From the NCBI RefSeq assembly GCF_037975245.1, contig NC_092561.1:13079001-13143000 (forward strand): a DNA stretch of 64,000 bases, read 5' to 3'. This DNA comes from Apostichopus japonicus. Taxonomy: Eukaryota; Echinodermata; Holothuroidea; Aspidochirotida; Stichopodidae. This document shows positions 1 to 10,993 of this stretch, in pieces. The translations under genes and the position numbers were made by a program. How positions within the stretch are numbered: the stretch's first letter is position 1; the number at the start of each line of letters is the position of its first letter. The notes beneath the pieces are model-generated. The model ran no database searches, was not told the DNA's origin, and was given only the letters and a program-made list of their open reading frames with translations.

Positions 1-3000
1 GTCGGCTAGCATTATCATCCTTGTGGCATCTAAGTTTTAGGTGGCTGAGAAATCTTTGTACATAAGCGGTTACCCTGATCAACTTTCTCCAGCTTGAAAA
101 TCTTTTGCAATCAATGACATCTGACTTTGATGTCACCGTGGCAATCTGAAAAATTTTGCGTTTTTCATCAACTCCTGTTTGAGTTTGAACTTCTTGGTGT
201 GGCCATTCTGTCTGTGGTTGGCATAAGAATGGAGGTCCTGTTATCCATCTATCAGATAACTTCTCTACAGGAACACCTCGAGAGATATCATCTGCCGGAT
301 TTATGTCTCCCGGCACATGCTTCCATTGTGTAGGATCTGATCTACTTTGTATCTCTCCGATTCGAGCAGAAACAAAAGGTTTGAATGTCCTTGCCTCGCT
401 GTGAATCCATCCTAGGACAATCATACTGTCGGTCATGTAGACAGTTTCACTGATCTCTAAGGTGGTTTCTTCCTTGAAAGTTGAACTCAGTCGAGCTGCC
501 ATAACTGCTGCTTGCAGCTCAAGTCTTGGAACAGTGAGTTTCTTTAACGGAGCCACTCTTGATTTGGCTGTTATGAAACGTGTCTCATACTTGTCGTTGT
601 CCACTTCCCATCGAATGTAAACGCATACACCGAAGGCCATTTCAGATGCATCACAAAATATACATATCATAGGCTGTCCCATTACATTTGGTGGTGTAAG
701 ACATCTTGGAAAAGATGTGTGATTCAAAGCTTCCATTTCCTTGAACAACTTAACCCATTCCTTTTGTTCAGCAGGTGGGACTTCTTCATCCCAATCTAGG
801 CCCAACCGCCACAAAGTTTGCATACCTATTTTTGCTCGCACCAGAAATGCAGCGGCAAAGCCAATGGGATCAAAAATTCTTGCAATCTGACTCAGAATTT
901 GTCTCTTGGTAAGTTTGATCTCTCCTTCTTCAGAACCATTTAAAGCATGAATTGGTTTTACTTTGTAGGAAAACTCATCTTTCTCTTGATTCCAGGCAAT
1001 ACCTAGAATCTTTTCCTCTGTTAAGGTTTCCAAATGGCTCAAATCTTTAGGACTCTGGGAAACTTCTGATGCCTCCAGAGGCATATTAGATGACCAGCCT
1101 TTAACTTTAAATCCACCTTCTGATAATACTGTATCTATATCTTTGGTTAATTTCTGTGCCTCTTCCACGTCCTGAACAAATGTGCACATGTCATCCATGT
1201 AGGTATCTCGATCTATCACTTCAGCTGCTCGTGGAAAATTCTCCCTACATTCTTCGGCTGTTCTTTTCAAAGCAATCTGTGCCATCGCAGGTGCTGGTTT
1301 GTCTCCAAATGTGAGGACAGTTTTGACATGCACCTCAGGATCTTGATCTCCCTTCATGTCCCTCCACAAATATCTGTGGACATGTTGATCGACTTCTGGT
1401 ATCAAGACACGATGGTACATCTTGGAGATGTCCCCACATACCGCAACTGGATGTTCCCTGAAGCGAAGCAGAACTCCGAATAAGTCGTTCAGTAGGTCTG
1501 GTCCCTTTGCCCAATAGCTGTTTAAACAGTGCCCTTGAAATGACGCCGAGGCATTGAAAACAATTCGCACTGGAGTACTTTTCTTTTCTGGTCTGACAAT
1601 GGCATGATGATATATGTAGTGGATTGGGCCATCATAATTTTGGGTCTCATCCTTTGCCAACTTCTTTGCAAAGCCCATTTCTAACATTTCTTCCATCTGT
1701 TGTTGATAGGCTGCAGCATACACTGGACTTTTGGCAAGCTTCTTTTCGGTAGCGTATAACAACTTTTCGGCATGACATCGGTTATCGGGAAGCAAACTTG
1801 GATTTTTTATCCATGGGTAGGGCACCAACCACTGTTTGCCTACCTTTTCACATGAGTTCCATATGGCTTGGTACTCCTCTCTTTCTACTTTGGACATCTT
1901 TCCTGGCTTACACTGGCAGTCTGCTTGAATGCCCATGGACTCTGTGCTCCAAAACTCAGACAGATCGATTGGAGCAGCCATTTTTACATGCAAAACTCGA
2001 TTTACTCCTTGCTGACGAGAGCTCCCTCTTCCGAAAACTAACCAACCCAAGGGCGACTTTCTGGCTACATAGTTGTAGCCACTTCCCACTTGTCTGGTGT
2101 CTCCTGTATGCATTTTTGGGTGGTCTATTTCGATTAGCAGATCAACAGAACCTGCGTTCGGTCTATGAAGCTTAGAAACTTCTAGTCTAAGGGCCTTGGC
2201 TATTTCAGTCAACGATACCTCTTTAATATCACTGATGTACGGTAACCCAACAGCTTGAACTATATGAGTGCGGTTACTATCCAGTGATGCTATTGGAAAC
2301 TTGTAAATCTTGGTTTGCAGTTCCTCTATCTCTCCACCCACCTTAGTTATCTCAATGGTGGTGTTCTTTCCCTGCAGTTTGAGTTCAACTGCAAAGGCTT
2401 CTCTTATCAGAGTGACTTCTGCCCCTGTGTCCAACAGCACATTTCCTACCCGTTTTTCATTCTGGCGTCCAAAAAACTCTGCTTTGATGACTGGTAGTAA
2501 TGCATCTTTGCTGCTGACCAGTGCCACACCTACACTGTTTGTTTCTGGTTCACTGTGCAGTAATGGGTGGTGGTAGTACTGACACGGTTGCCCTTTATAC
2601 TTTTCTGTGCACAGTCGTCGCCTTCTACAGTTTGACATCCTATGGTTACGTCCTGCCTGTTTCAAGCAGCTGTAGCACGCATGGTTTTCCTTTACCAACT
2701 TGAACCTTTCTGAAGGCTGTTTTGAAAGCAGGTCTTTGCACTGGTCCGTCCAATGGTCCTGACACTTACATACCCAACACTTATATGTACCCTGGATTTC
2801 TGATTGGGACAACTGGTTTACTGATATTTTATACTTGGTGTCACTTCTCACTGGTGCAGATGATCTCATTCGTGCCTTTAATTCTGTCTCCATCCATGTC
2901 AGAAGAGACTCGAGTGAAGCTGGTGTCTCACCCTCTGTCCGGAACCACATTCTTCGGTCCTCGGGGCTCATCTTCCGTTCTATCATAGCCAGCATATGGC

Positions 3001-3781
3001 TGTTATTCATATCGCTGGTCCTTCCAACCTCATTTAAGGTGTTGAAACTTCGTTGTACGAGGTTGACAAATTCACAAAACCTCTCATCTTCTCCAAGTTT
3101 CAAGGGCCGAAACTTAGAAAGATCATCAATAATGGCATCTGCCACCATACGAGGGTCACCATACAGGAGATCTAATTGGTCCCATGCTGCTTTGTAGTTA
3201 TGTCCAATGCCTTTAATATACTGTAGAGGCTTACCTGTGAGACATGACCGTAGAATCATCAAAGCATCTCTATCACCATATCGATCATGCACGATGTGTT
3301 TAAAGTCGGCCTTGAATATGTTGTATTCTCTTATGTCACCATGGAACTTGGGCATTTTGGGCTTTTCCATCTGAAATGTGGTGGATACCGAGGGCGCTAT
3401 TGGTGGATATGACTCTCCTGGTGTTACGCCTGGGTTGTCTGGTCTATCAATCTGTGTTTCCACAATTCTTTCTGGGCTTGGAGGAGGTCTGTCAACTTGT
3501 GAATCTTTCTGTAGGATCTGTAATTTGAGGAAAGTATTCTGACATTCTTCCATCCATTTCTCTTCATTCTGGAATTCTTCCTCATTTTCGACTTTTTCTG
3601 CATACTCTTCATGTTTCGTCTGGAGCACCTTATATGCACTTCGCACTTCGCAAAATGCTTCATCTATTTCGGATCTGGATCGGTTTCCTTCTATTAGATA
3701 GGTCAAGGCATTACCCAGTCTTGTGAACTTGGCTTTTGCCCCCCTTCGTTGGTTCTTCAAATGTTTAGTATCTTCTGACAT
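1..3781 (-). CDS. BEL/Pao retrotransposon Gag-Pol polyprotein, 5' part (runs off left edge)
   Basis: Seen: one open frame of 1260 codons from the ATG at 3781 to base 1 with no stop. Order along the protein: Gag-like DUF1759 region around residues 140-300; zinc knuckle C-x2-C-x4-H-x4-C at about 331-344, then a second Cys/His cluster; aspartic protease motif VLLDTGAEVTLI near 450; reverse transcriptase with YMDD at 861-864; Pao RNase H-like region with FCDASEMAFG near 1045 and a later HVPGDINPADDISRG segment; then the FSSWRKLIRVTAYV segment that precedes integrase in this family. Known: BEL/Pao elements encode Gag, protease, RT, RNase H and integrase in one frame and copy themselves through an RNA intermediate. 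Integrase and the 3' LTR lie outside the window. The ATG is the first in frame after an AATAAA-bearing leader. An intact frame suggests a young copy. Nearby plus-strand ORFs are shadows. Confidence 0.95.
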   Translation of the reverse strand, partial: MSEDTKHLKNQRRGAKAKFTRLGNALTYLIEGNRSRSEIDEAFCEVRSAYKVLQTKHEEYAEKVENEEEFQNEEKWMEECQNTFLKLQILQKDSQVDRPPPSPERIVETQIDRPDNPGVTPGESYPPIAPSVSTTFQMEKPKMPKFHGDIREYNIFKADFKHIVHDRYGDRDALMILRSCLTGKPLQYIKGIGHNYKAAWDQLDLLYGDPRMVADAIIDDLSKFRPLKLGEDERFCEFVNLVQRSFNTLNEVGRTSDMNNSHMLAMIERKMSPEDRRMWFRTEGETPASLESLLTWMETELKARMRSSAPVRSDTKYKISVNQLSQSEIQGTYKCWVCKCQDHWTDQCKDLLSKQPSERFKLVKENHACYSCLKQAGRNHRMSNCRRRRLCTEKYKGQPCQYYHHPLLHSEPETNSVGVALVSSKDALLPVIKAEFFGRQNEKRVGNVLLDTGAEVTLIREAFAVELKLQGKNTTIEITKVGGEIEELQTKIYKFPIASLDSNRTHIVQAVGLPYISDIKEVSLTEIAKALRLEVSKLHRPNAGSVDLLIEIDHPKMHTGDTRQVGSGYNYVARKSPLGWLVFGRGSSRQQGVNRVLHVKMAAPIDLSEFWSTESMGIQADCQCKPGKMSKVEREEYQAIWNSCEKVGKQWLVPYPWIKNPSLLPDNRCHAEKLLYATEKKLAKSPVYAAAYQQQMEEMLEMGFAKKLAKDETQNYDGPIHYIYHHAIVRPEKKSTPVRIVFNASASFQGHCLNSYWAKGPDLLNDLFGVLLRFREHPVAVCGDISKMYHRVLIPEVDQHVHRYLWRDMKGDQDPEVHVKTVLTFGDKPAPAMAQIALKRTAEECRENFPRAAEVIDRDTYMDDMCTFVQDVEEAQKLTKDIDTVLSEGGFKVKGWSSNMPLEASEVSQSPKDLSHLETLTEEKILGIAWNQEKDEFSYKVKPIHALNGSEEGEIKLTKRQILSQIARIFDPIGFAAAFLVRAKIGMQTLWRLGLDWDEEVPPAEQKEWVKLFKEMEALNHTSFPRCLTPPNVMGQPMICIFCDASEMAFGVCVYIRWEVDNDKYETRFITAKSRVAPLKKLTVPRLELQAAVMAARLSSTFKEETTLEISETVYMTDSMIVLGWIHSEARTFKPFVSARIGEIQSRSDPTQWKHVPGDINPADDISRGVPVEKLSDRWITGPPFLCQPQTEWPHQEVQTQTGVDEKRKIFQIATVTSKSDVIDCKRFSSWRKLIRVTAYVQRFLSHLKLRCHKDDNASR

Positions 3782-5632
3782 GACTGTTCTTGAATCTCCG
3801 AGTCCCTGGACAGCTTAAGAAATTGAATTTTATGGAGCACGGAGCAAAGAAACAGTCTAACTGGTAAATTCCGCTTTTTGTATAATTATGTTTATTCAAT
3901 CTGTATTCAAAGAAAATAAAGAAAAATAATCAAGAAAATCATTTAAGAAGAGCGCCATCACTTTGAAAACTTGCCCAGCCGTAAATGTACCATCGCGCTT
4001 ATACCACTACTTATACACTAAGCCTAGCTTCACACAATCCAGTTAACTCTAAATCCATAAAAAATGACTTATCTAACCTTCACAGGGCTCGCCAAACCAT
4101 AGAATAATGATTAAAAACAATACACAAACATACACGCACGACCCCCGGTCGGAACAGTAAAAGTAAACACCTGCCCACCCCCATAAATACGGCAAAGTTG
4201 TCGAGTATGCTCAAAATAAATCAGTAAGTAGTCTATACACCGCTTACGGTTAGGCCCGCAAAACATAAACCTTCAACTAAAGACATTGTAGAACTTAAGA
4301 AATTATACATGAACATTAGATAAGAATACCTACTTCTTTGGCGGAATCACCGGTATCTCTCACAAAACTTGAACACTTCTATTCAACGTAAAAACATGTA
4401 AAATGATCATAAACTGGTTAGCAGAATATGATATCGAACAGGTTAGCTTTACGGTATGACTATACTTTTCATTTCCGGGAAAACACAACAGAGCGCTCCC
4501 TTGGAACGCCGATTGATACAACGAAACAAAGATCAATAAAATAACTTCAACAATACGGGGTAATTGCTGAATTAGCTAGAGGTTCCACAAAATGCCTTAC
4601 CGCGATGGTAAAGTAACGTCCATTAATATACGACTAATATGCCGAAAAACCTAACTTAGGATCATGAAGTGAACCGTGGATGAAACGCTAATATCGACAA
4701 ACGAAGTAATACTTTACAAAAACCGTTTTTTGGATAGACAAAGTACCCTCTTCTGTGTTGAGGAAACACGGAACAGTGGAACAGTATCTAAGCATATTAA
4801 ATGTAACAGCCACGCCCCCAATTTGCATATTGGGTTATATATTGACCTTCCAGCTGAAGTCGCAACCGAGAAATGCCTTTGGTAACTAGAAAATAGGGAA
4901 ACAAAATAAAACTGCAAAATGCATCTGTTCACGATTGCCATGTGATATATAAACTTCATAGCGGAAATGACCTCATGCATGTCAGTGAGTAAGCATAGCA
5001 TAGGAAGAAAATCAGCTGACCATATTATAGCTATTAATACGCTTTTTATCAGAACTATGCAATTTAACTCCACCATATAGCATATGAAGCACACTTATGT
5101 AGTTGAGTAAAACTTATTCTGATTCCGAGCCGAGTCCGAGACTGCTTGGTCCGAGTATGGAACTCTCAAATCCGAACAGAGTTCTTTAGAGTATATGAGC
5201 AACTCATACCAAGTCTGAGTCCAGTCAGTATATAGAGACAAAGCAATGCAGAGCTTACATGGTTTCTGTGTACTGGTCTGAGAAATTTACAGAGCGTATT
5301 GGTTACTACAACAAACTGCTAAAACAAACCGTCACCCCTTCAGGACCTAAATTTCCCCTACCTGAAAATGTCATCACTATGACGTCACTCAGTGTTTAAG
5401 GACGTGTTTAAGACGTATTTTGTCTTCCCTGTAAAGCTGATGTATGTAGACATATTACCAAGTCCGTGCATCTTACAGTGACGAGTCAATGCAGATGTGC
5501 CAGGAATTGTTTTCTGCGATATTTGTCAAGATAGATCATTCTAACTAATATATATATTTTGGTTTGCCTTATCATAATTTACTGACATATAATTTCAAAA
5601 TCTCATGAAAAAAATATTTCTCTTCGTTTCAG
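3782..5632. other. BEL leader / presumed 5' LTR, then unresolved flank
   Basis: This stretch lies upstream of the BEL polyprotein on the minus strand and should contain its leader and 5' LTR. A minus-strand AATAAA (3891-3896) could be the R/U5 polyadenylation signal, putting the inner LTR end near 3840-3860. No clear tRNA primer-binding site (TGG start) was found. The outer LTR edge cannot be fixed because the partner LTR is off-window. No convincing exon is visible between about 5100 and 5632, although 5' exons of the death-domain gene may lie here or beyond the retrotransposon. Confidence 0.45.
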
Positions 5633-7542
5633 GCCTGTGATGATAAAGGTAATATTACGGGAGAAGAGGTAAGAGAGACATAGCCTCATGTTCCTGTTAA
5701 TTAGTAACGGTAATTTAGTAACAGGCAAGGATTTGCTCAATTTGGTGGAACAAACAAATACGACAAAAGAGTATTATAGACTTTGTTTCTCATCAGGGAA
5801 GAAAGATGAATAATTGACGTAAATTCCATATGTACACAAAACCGCCTATCAGTGAAATCCCGAAACTTAATCTTCCAGATGGTCTAATTGTATTCGATCT
5901 GTGTCAACCAATGTGATGTTTCTAGTTACATCTAGTTACACAATAATTAAGTATTTGTACCAACCTTTCAAGCTGTATTACACCCTATGTTAATACCTTT
6001 CTATAAATGACCTACATTTAACATGTCTAGTTAATAACGTTTGTCCTGTATTGATTGATTAAACAAATATTCTGGTGGCTAAACTTGCTTAACAAGCTTG
6101 CTGGAGAATTCCTTCATCTTCAAGACAAAGCCACATCTTCATAGCAATTTTTGATGACGAGGATATGATTTGTACAAATGTGATGATATTTTGTGGTTTC
6201 ATCTGGAAACATCAGAGAGAATGATGCTATGATGATAATTGAGCTGTAAATGAGTTTGTTTTGCCTTATATTTATATTTATTTAAATAATTAATGCACAG
6301 AGCTGCCCTCTGGAAAAAATTATAATTACAGAGAGCACTGTCTGTCTTTGTAAGCTAGACTTCGGTTGCAGATCGTTACACTCTTGCAGGTTAAAGAGAA
6401 ATAAGTACCAACATTATCAAAGTTTTCTGGTTCTTAATTCCAGTTCCATTTCTTTCTCACAGAATCCTTCTTTGCCATCCCATCAAACAATTAGAGGAGA
6501 AGCCAAAGGGAAGCCAACAGGAGCTGAGGCAATGCCAAAAGATAGCGAACTAGTATCATATGACACTTTGCTGGTAAGTATTAGTGAATTAGAACTTCCA
6601 CGTATGACCCATAACTTTGAACCAATCTCTCTCTAAATCTGTTGACTGACTGACACAGACTGGTTGCCAAGTTGAAACAATTGTGACTGATAACTTGCTT
6701 TTTGTGATTCGAGATTCTTCGAAAGGAAAAGGAAAACCTAAAATACTGCGCTTAACCTGGCTCAAGTGAGCATCAGTAGTTTTAAGATTCTACAGCATTG
6801 CTGCTCTACTTGATAGAACGCTTGCATAACCATGATATCTCAGGAACCATAGGTTAGATTACATTGCACAACTTAGATTTCGAAGTCTCAAACCTTGTTC
6901 TGGGTTTCCACACGTTTCTCAGTAAAGAGATGTGGTAATATGCGACAAAGGGTGTAAGCTGGCAAATGTGTCTCAAGTCGTGTCAAAAACACACTTCTCA
7001 CTAAACCGCTACTGTTACCAGCAAAGATCAAAGGTTTTCATACTTGAAGTTTGAACCTGTGACAGAGAACCTTATAATGGTATTCTTTTTCAAAGAGCCG
7101 TCATGCATAATTTAATGAATGGGTGGGGCAGAATGAAAAACAAAATACACTGGCCTTTTTCCAGTCAACGATTACTTTTCATTCACTAAACTAGCGTTCT
7201 ATTTATCGACCACTTTTTGGTCCACTCACGATCATATATGGATTATCTCAATTTCAATTCAACCATGAAACGTTTTGATGTTGTGGTTATTTGAAGCGAT
7301 TGAAAAGACGATTGGGCAACGATTGGAAGATTGTGGGAAGAATTCTGTTTCGCGATGATGGGAGAGCACATCTTGAAAACATAGAGGCGGATAACAAAGG
7401 CAGTGGACAAGAGGAAATGGCTTACAAGATGCTGCAAAAGTGGAAACGTGAACTTGGGAATGATGCAATAAACAAAACACTGAGAGATGCTTTAACAGAC
7501 GCTGGGCGAAAGGATCTGTCCGATAACCTTCTTAGGAGGTAA
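5633..7542 (+). CDS. Death-domain protein, last three exons (5633-5668, 6463-6573, 7297-7542)
   Basis: Seen: exon 5633-5668 (acceptor TTTCAG, donor GTAAGA), exon 6463-6573 (acceptor CTCACAG, donor GTAAGT) and terminal exon 7297-7542 ending in TAA. All junctions are phase 0. Joining them gives a short low-complexity linker, then SYDTLL running directly into RLKRRLGNDWKIVGRIL and on through HLENIEADN, MLQKWKRELGND and LRDALTDAGRKDLSDNLL. This is a complete six-helix death-domain pattern: the R-x-LG-x-DW core, the IEAD turn, the K-W segment and the AGR-DL end. The domain crosses the 6573/7297 junction exactly, which supports the splice model although the 7297 acceptor tract is weak. Known: death domains mediate homotypic assembly in TNF-receptor, Toll/IL-1 and apoptosis signalling. 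The partner domains are unknown because upstream exons are not found. A BEL element sits immediately upstream, so the gene could also be truncated. Confidence 0.8.
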
Positions 7543-8204
7543 CAATGTGGAACAACTTAATGTAAGTAAAAGACAACAAAACATGAGATCATTAAGGGAG
7601 ATTGTGTATTTCTTGCATTATATTTACACTTTACAGATGTACATTCCAAAGCCAAATACAACATGAAAGGGATATTATTTTGTAAGAATAACAATTAACA
7701 TTTATTGAACTCCGACAGTTCCCGCTTGTTTCTTTTCTTGTTAAAAAAAAAAAATAGTATAAATAAAAAGTGGGCAATGATATTCGGGAAAGCATATGTG
7801 AATTTAAAACCTTATTTTGTCTGTTTGTACACTCATAAAGAGGATTTAAAAGAGGTTAATAATGGGTATGTCACTCATTAACTGTTTCAAAACGGGCACC
7901 TATTTCTTTTGTTTCACATAGTTGTCATGGCAACCAAGCAGAAATTGATTTAACTTATCAGTATAAATCACCGTAAATTTAAGAGTGAACACCTAGTGAG
8001 ACTAATATGATACTGAAAGATATATTTGCTTACACTATCGCTGTATTTGGAACCAGAAAACAGAATATTCCCTATCATAAATTGAGAAAGCATCATAGGC
8101 ATCCAAACGGGGAGGTCGTGTGTCACACCGCGCACCAAGGGCAAATCAACATTCGGTCTCAAATTCAGCGTGGTCGTATATACTAACTAAAAGACACCTG
8201 ATTC
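7543..8204 (+). other. 3' flank / probable 3' UTR of the death-domain gene
   Basis: No gene is visible. AATAAA inside the A-rich stretch near 7760 is a plausible polyadenylation signal for the preceding gene. The short ORFs here show no recognisable similarity. Confidence 0.4.
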
Positions 8205-8465
8205 ACAGATAGATTACAGTAAATATTGAAAATCTAAAAGTTTAGTACCACAGTCAAAATAGGATTGTACTGATAAATATGATAAATCGGCAGCATTTGC
8301 TATTAGGATTACAGTAATAATTGATGGAATGTGTAATCCGAAAGAATGCATCAAACTGGATTTGTTGGGGTTACACTGTAATCCTAATAGCACATGCTAC
8401 TGATTTATAGCACGATCCAGTTTTTATTTTCGTACAAACTTTAAGATTTACAGTAGTAACTGTGT
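8205..8465. repeat. Imperfect inverted repeat (MITE-like foldback)
   Basis: The arm around 8285-8320 (TGCTATTAGGATTACAGT) is repeated in inverted orientation around 8371-8410. About 35 bp match with few mismatches, and a more degenerate extension of both arms reaches roughly 8205 and 8465 (TTACAGTAAATATTG against TTACTGTAAATCTTAA in the complement). The spacer is about 50 bp. No target-site duplication was identified, so the class is unknown. Confidence 0.6.
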
Positions 8466-10151
8466 TCTATGTGTGTATCGGGTGATATGTTTAAGATTAT
8501 AACACAGAAACGAAGAAAGAAAACGTAATCGGTCTGTCTGTTACTCCCTTACGTCTAAATTTCTTCAAATGTGGATAATATTAGGCTAAATAAATGGCAG
8601 CTTTAAAGACATCTTCCCTCCTTCTCCCTCACCAGGGCCTAGCACTACAATGCTCTGGAAATTGAGTTCGTCTCGTGGATAGATTTCTGTGTTTTAAAGG
8701 GAAAATATCTTCAAATTCTGCAGGTGAAGTCCAGCGGATCCCCACCAGCTTTCTTGGAATATATTCTAGAGAACTATAATGTATTTATAACATGTGTTTT
8801 GTGTTTGGTGCTTCAAACTCACTAAGAGAACAAGGCATATTACCAAATGAATAAAAAAACTCCATGAGGCTTCTCCTCGTATGTTTAGTTTTTTGTGGTC
8901 GAACTCGCTATAAGAGAACAAAACATATCTAAAAATGCTGCTTGGGCTTTGAGAAACGTTGTTTACGATCTTCCTGACAGTTTTTTCCCCCTGAAAACTC
9001 GGCATCTTCCGGGGACTTCGCATCACACCCTTTGATAACATTAAACCTGACTTCCTTTTAATTTCTTCTTGACTTTTGAATATAGTTCTGTCATCCACAA
9101 TGTCGCACGGTTGTAGGTTAGATCACTCTATGATAAATAAAGAAACGAATAGACCTTAAATACTACAAGGTTAGTCCGATGTTATGTTGTGTTAAAAGTC
9201 ACACACAAAATTGGAATTTAACTTTTAATAATTTCAGCTGTCCAGGCAGGATTGACTGTAAAAGGAAAGGAAAGGTGTAACCATTTTCTCTATACACAGA
9301 ATAAGCTAACTGTAGATGTCTATACTTAAATCTCCCATAAATCTCTACTCCTGTATTCTTTGATAATACAAAAGCTTTAGAATCATTCTCTGGGGTTGGG
9401 GAGCGTTTGGGAATGGTTATAACGAGGAGCTAAGCCTCGCAGAATTTGCTAAAATACAATTTACCAATAGATATTTTTTGTATAGTGTTGCTGCAGACTA
9501 CACACGTTTAACATTTTTCACCTTCGTCACCTTGCCCACCCTCCAATGACAACGTTGTGGCCCCCGGGAAGAGCTCATCGGGGTGGAGGCGTCCCCTCTC
9601 ATTTGAAACCTTTTCTTTTATTTGATCAACAGTTCTTAGTTACAAACTTGTGTCATACTTGCAACTTTTGAAGTTATTTATGTTCAATTTTTCTTTCACT
9701 TTCTTTCTACAAACATCGACAATCTGTTTGTTTTTATTCCAGTGTTTTTTTTTTCTCGCAACGCCGATTTTGCTTTGCGGGCAAGAAAAGACATTTACTC
9801 GAAATAGTCAACTTTTAACAAGTTGCTTGGTTAAATGTTTTGAATAAAAGTCTATGCTGGAAATTTAGAAATGAAACGTAACAGGTTGCTTGAATTACTT
9901 GCTGTTCTTTGTTTTGAATGTGTCACAATGTAATGGTACTATATCCTTCACAGCCGTTAAAGGAATAACAACGTACCTGCAAACACATAATGCCAACGTT
10001 CGCACAGGAGAAGCATGGGCGTCCACGGTGGGAGGGGGGGGGGGGGTTATCGGTAAACTTTTAATTCTCTGGACTGTTCAAAGGTTATTGAGTAGTTACC
10101 CAAAATGTGCTTGCCCGCACCCCCCCCCCCCCCCATAATCTCTCTCTGTCT
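8466..10151. other. No recognisable gene; G- and C-tracts near the end
   Basis: Only short ORFs without recognisable similarity. A long G run near 10027-10046 and a C run near 10119-10134 face each other about 75 bp apart and could form a hairpin. An acceptor-like TTTCAG near 9239 is not followed by a supported exon. Confidence 0.5.
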
Positions 10152-10715
10152 GCGAAGCGTTACGTGTATAACATGCTAGTCAATCCGATTGTTAACTCTT
10201 TACATCAGCTTTCACTATCTTAAAGCAATACGCAAATCCATATCTTTTATGCATGTCTCACAGAATTTCGAGAAGAAGCAATATCTGGACGTTTTGAAGA
10301 AAGTCTCCTTTGCGTCGGTTTTGTGCTTAGCCTTCCGTAACTCTATCTCCTTGCATCTCCAACACGTGTGGGGTTCTGTCAACGGACACTGGGAGAGTGC
10401 ATGCACTAGTCTCCAAGCACAATTAGGGGAGTTCAATCTGATTGTCTATGGCAAGGCCATGGGCGCAGAAACCAAAGTCGGGTCCATGGTGAATATTACG
10501 TCATCGAGCCTCCTATTGACATCTCCATTTTTGTTGTGCTTACGTTATGTATACTATGCTAGACAATCCGAAGGTTAACTCTATACACCAGATTTCACTA
10601 TCTGAAAACAATACACAAATTCATACCTTTTACACATGTCTCACAAAGTTTCGAGAATAATATTACGTCATTAAGTCTCTTTTTTACATCTTCATTTTGT
10701 TTTGCTTACGTATTT
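10152..10715. repeat. Diverged tandem duplication (~390-bp period)
   Basis: Text near 10152-10276 (ATGCTAGTCAATCCGATTGTTAACTC, CTATCTTAAAGCAATACGC, GCATGTCTCACAGAATTTCGAG in separate blocks) recurs at 10545-10655, and the AATATTACGTCAT...TTGCTTACGT segment near 10493-10545 recurs near 10660-10712. The second copy is truncated or lacks the middle part. No coding function is apparent. Confidence 0.6.
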
Positions 10716-10993
10716 TATGAAAATGAGTATACAAAATTATTTTATATGATTTACCTCCTATAGAGCCCCTTATCGTTTATTTTAGGCAGTATAATGGAGT
10801 AATAGCGGTATTTTTTTCTCGCACACATCTGCAGCTAAAAGACAAGATAAATAATTGTGAAAAGGTACGAAGTCGCTCTAATCGAGTAGCTGTTCAAAGT
10901 AGCAGTGAGGTACTGTATAGGCTTAGGACTCGCGCACACTTAGCTACTGTATAGCATATGCCTAGTGTATACTAGTAGAGCCCTGATGTAACA

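Noticed and set aside
1798-3197. Several plus-strand ORFs of 60-125 aa
   Set aside because: They are antisense shadows of the BEL/Pao polyprotein on the minus strand.
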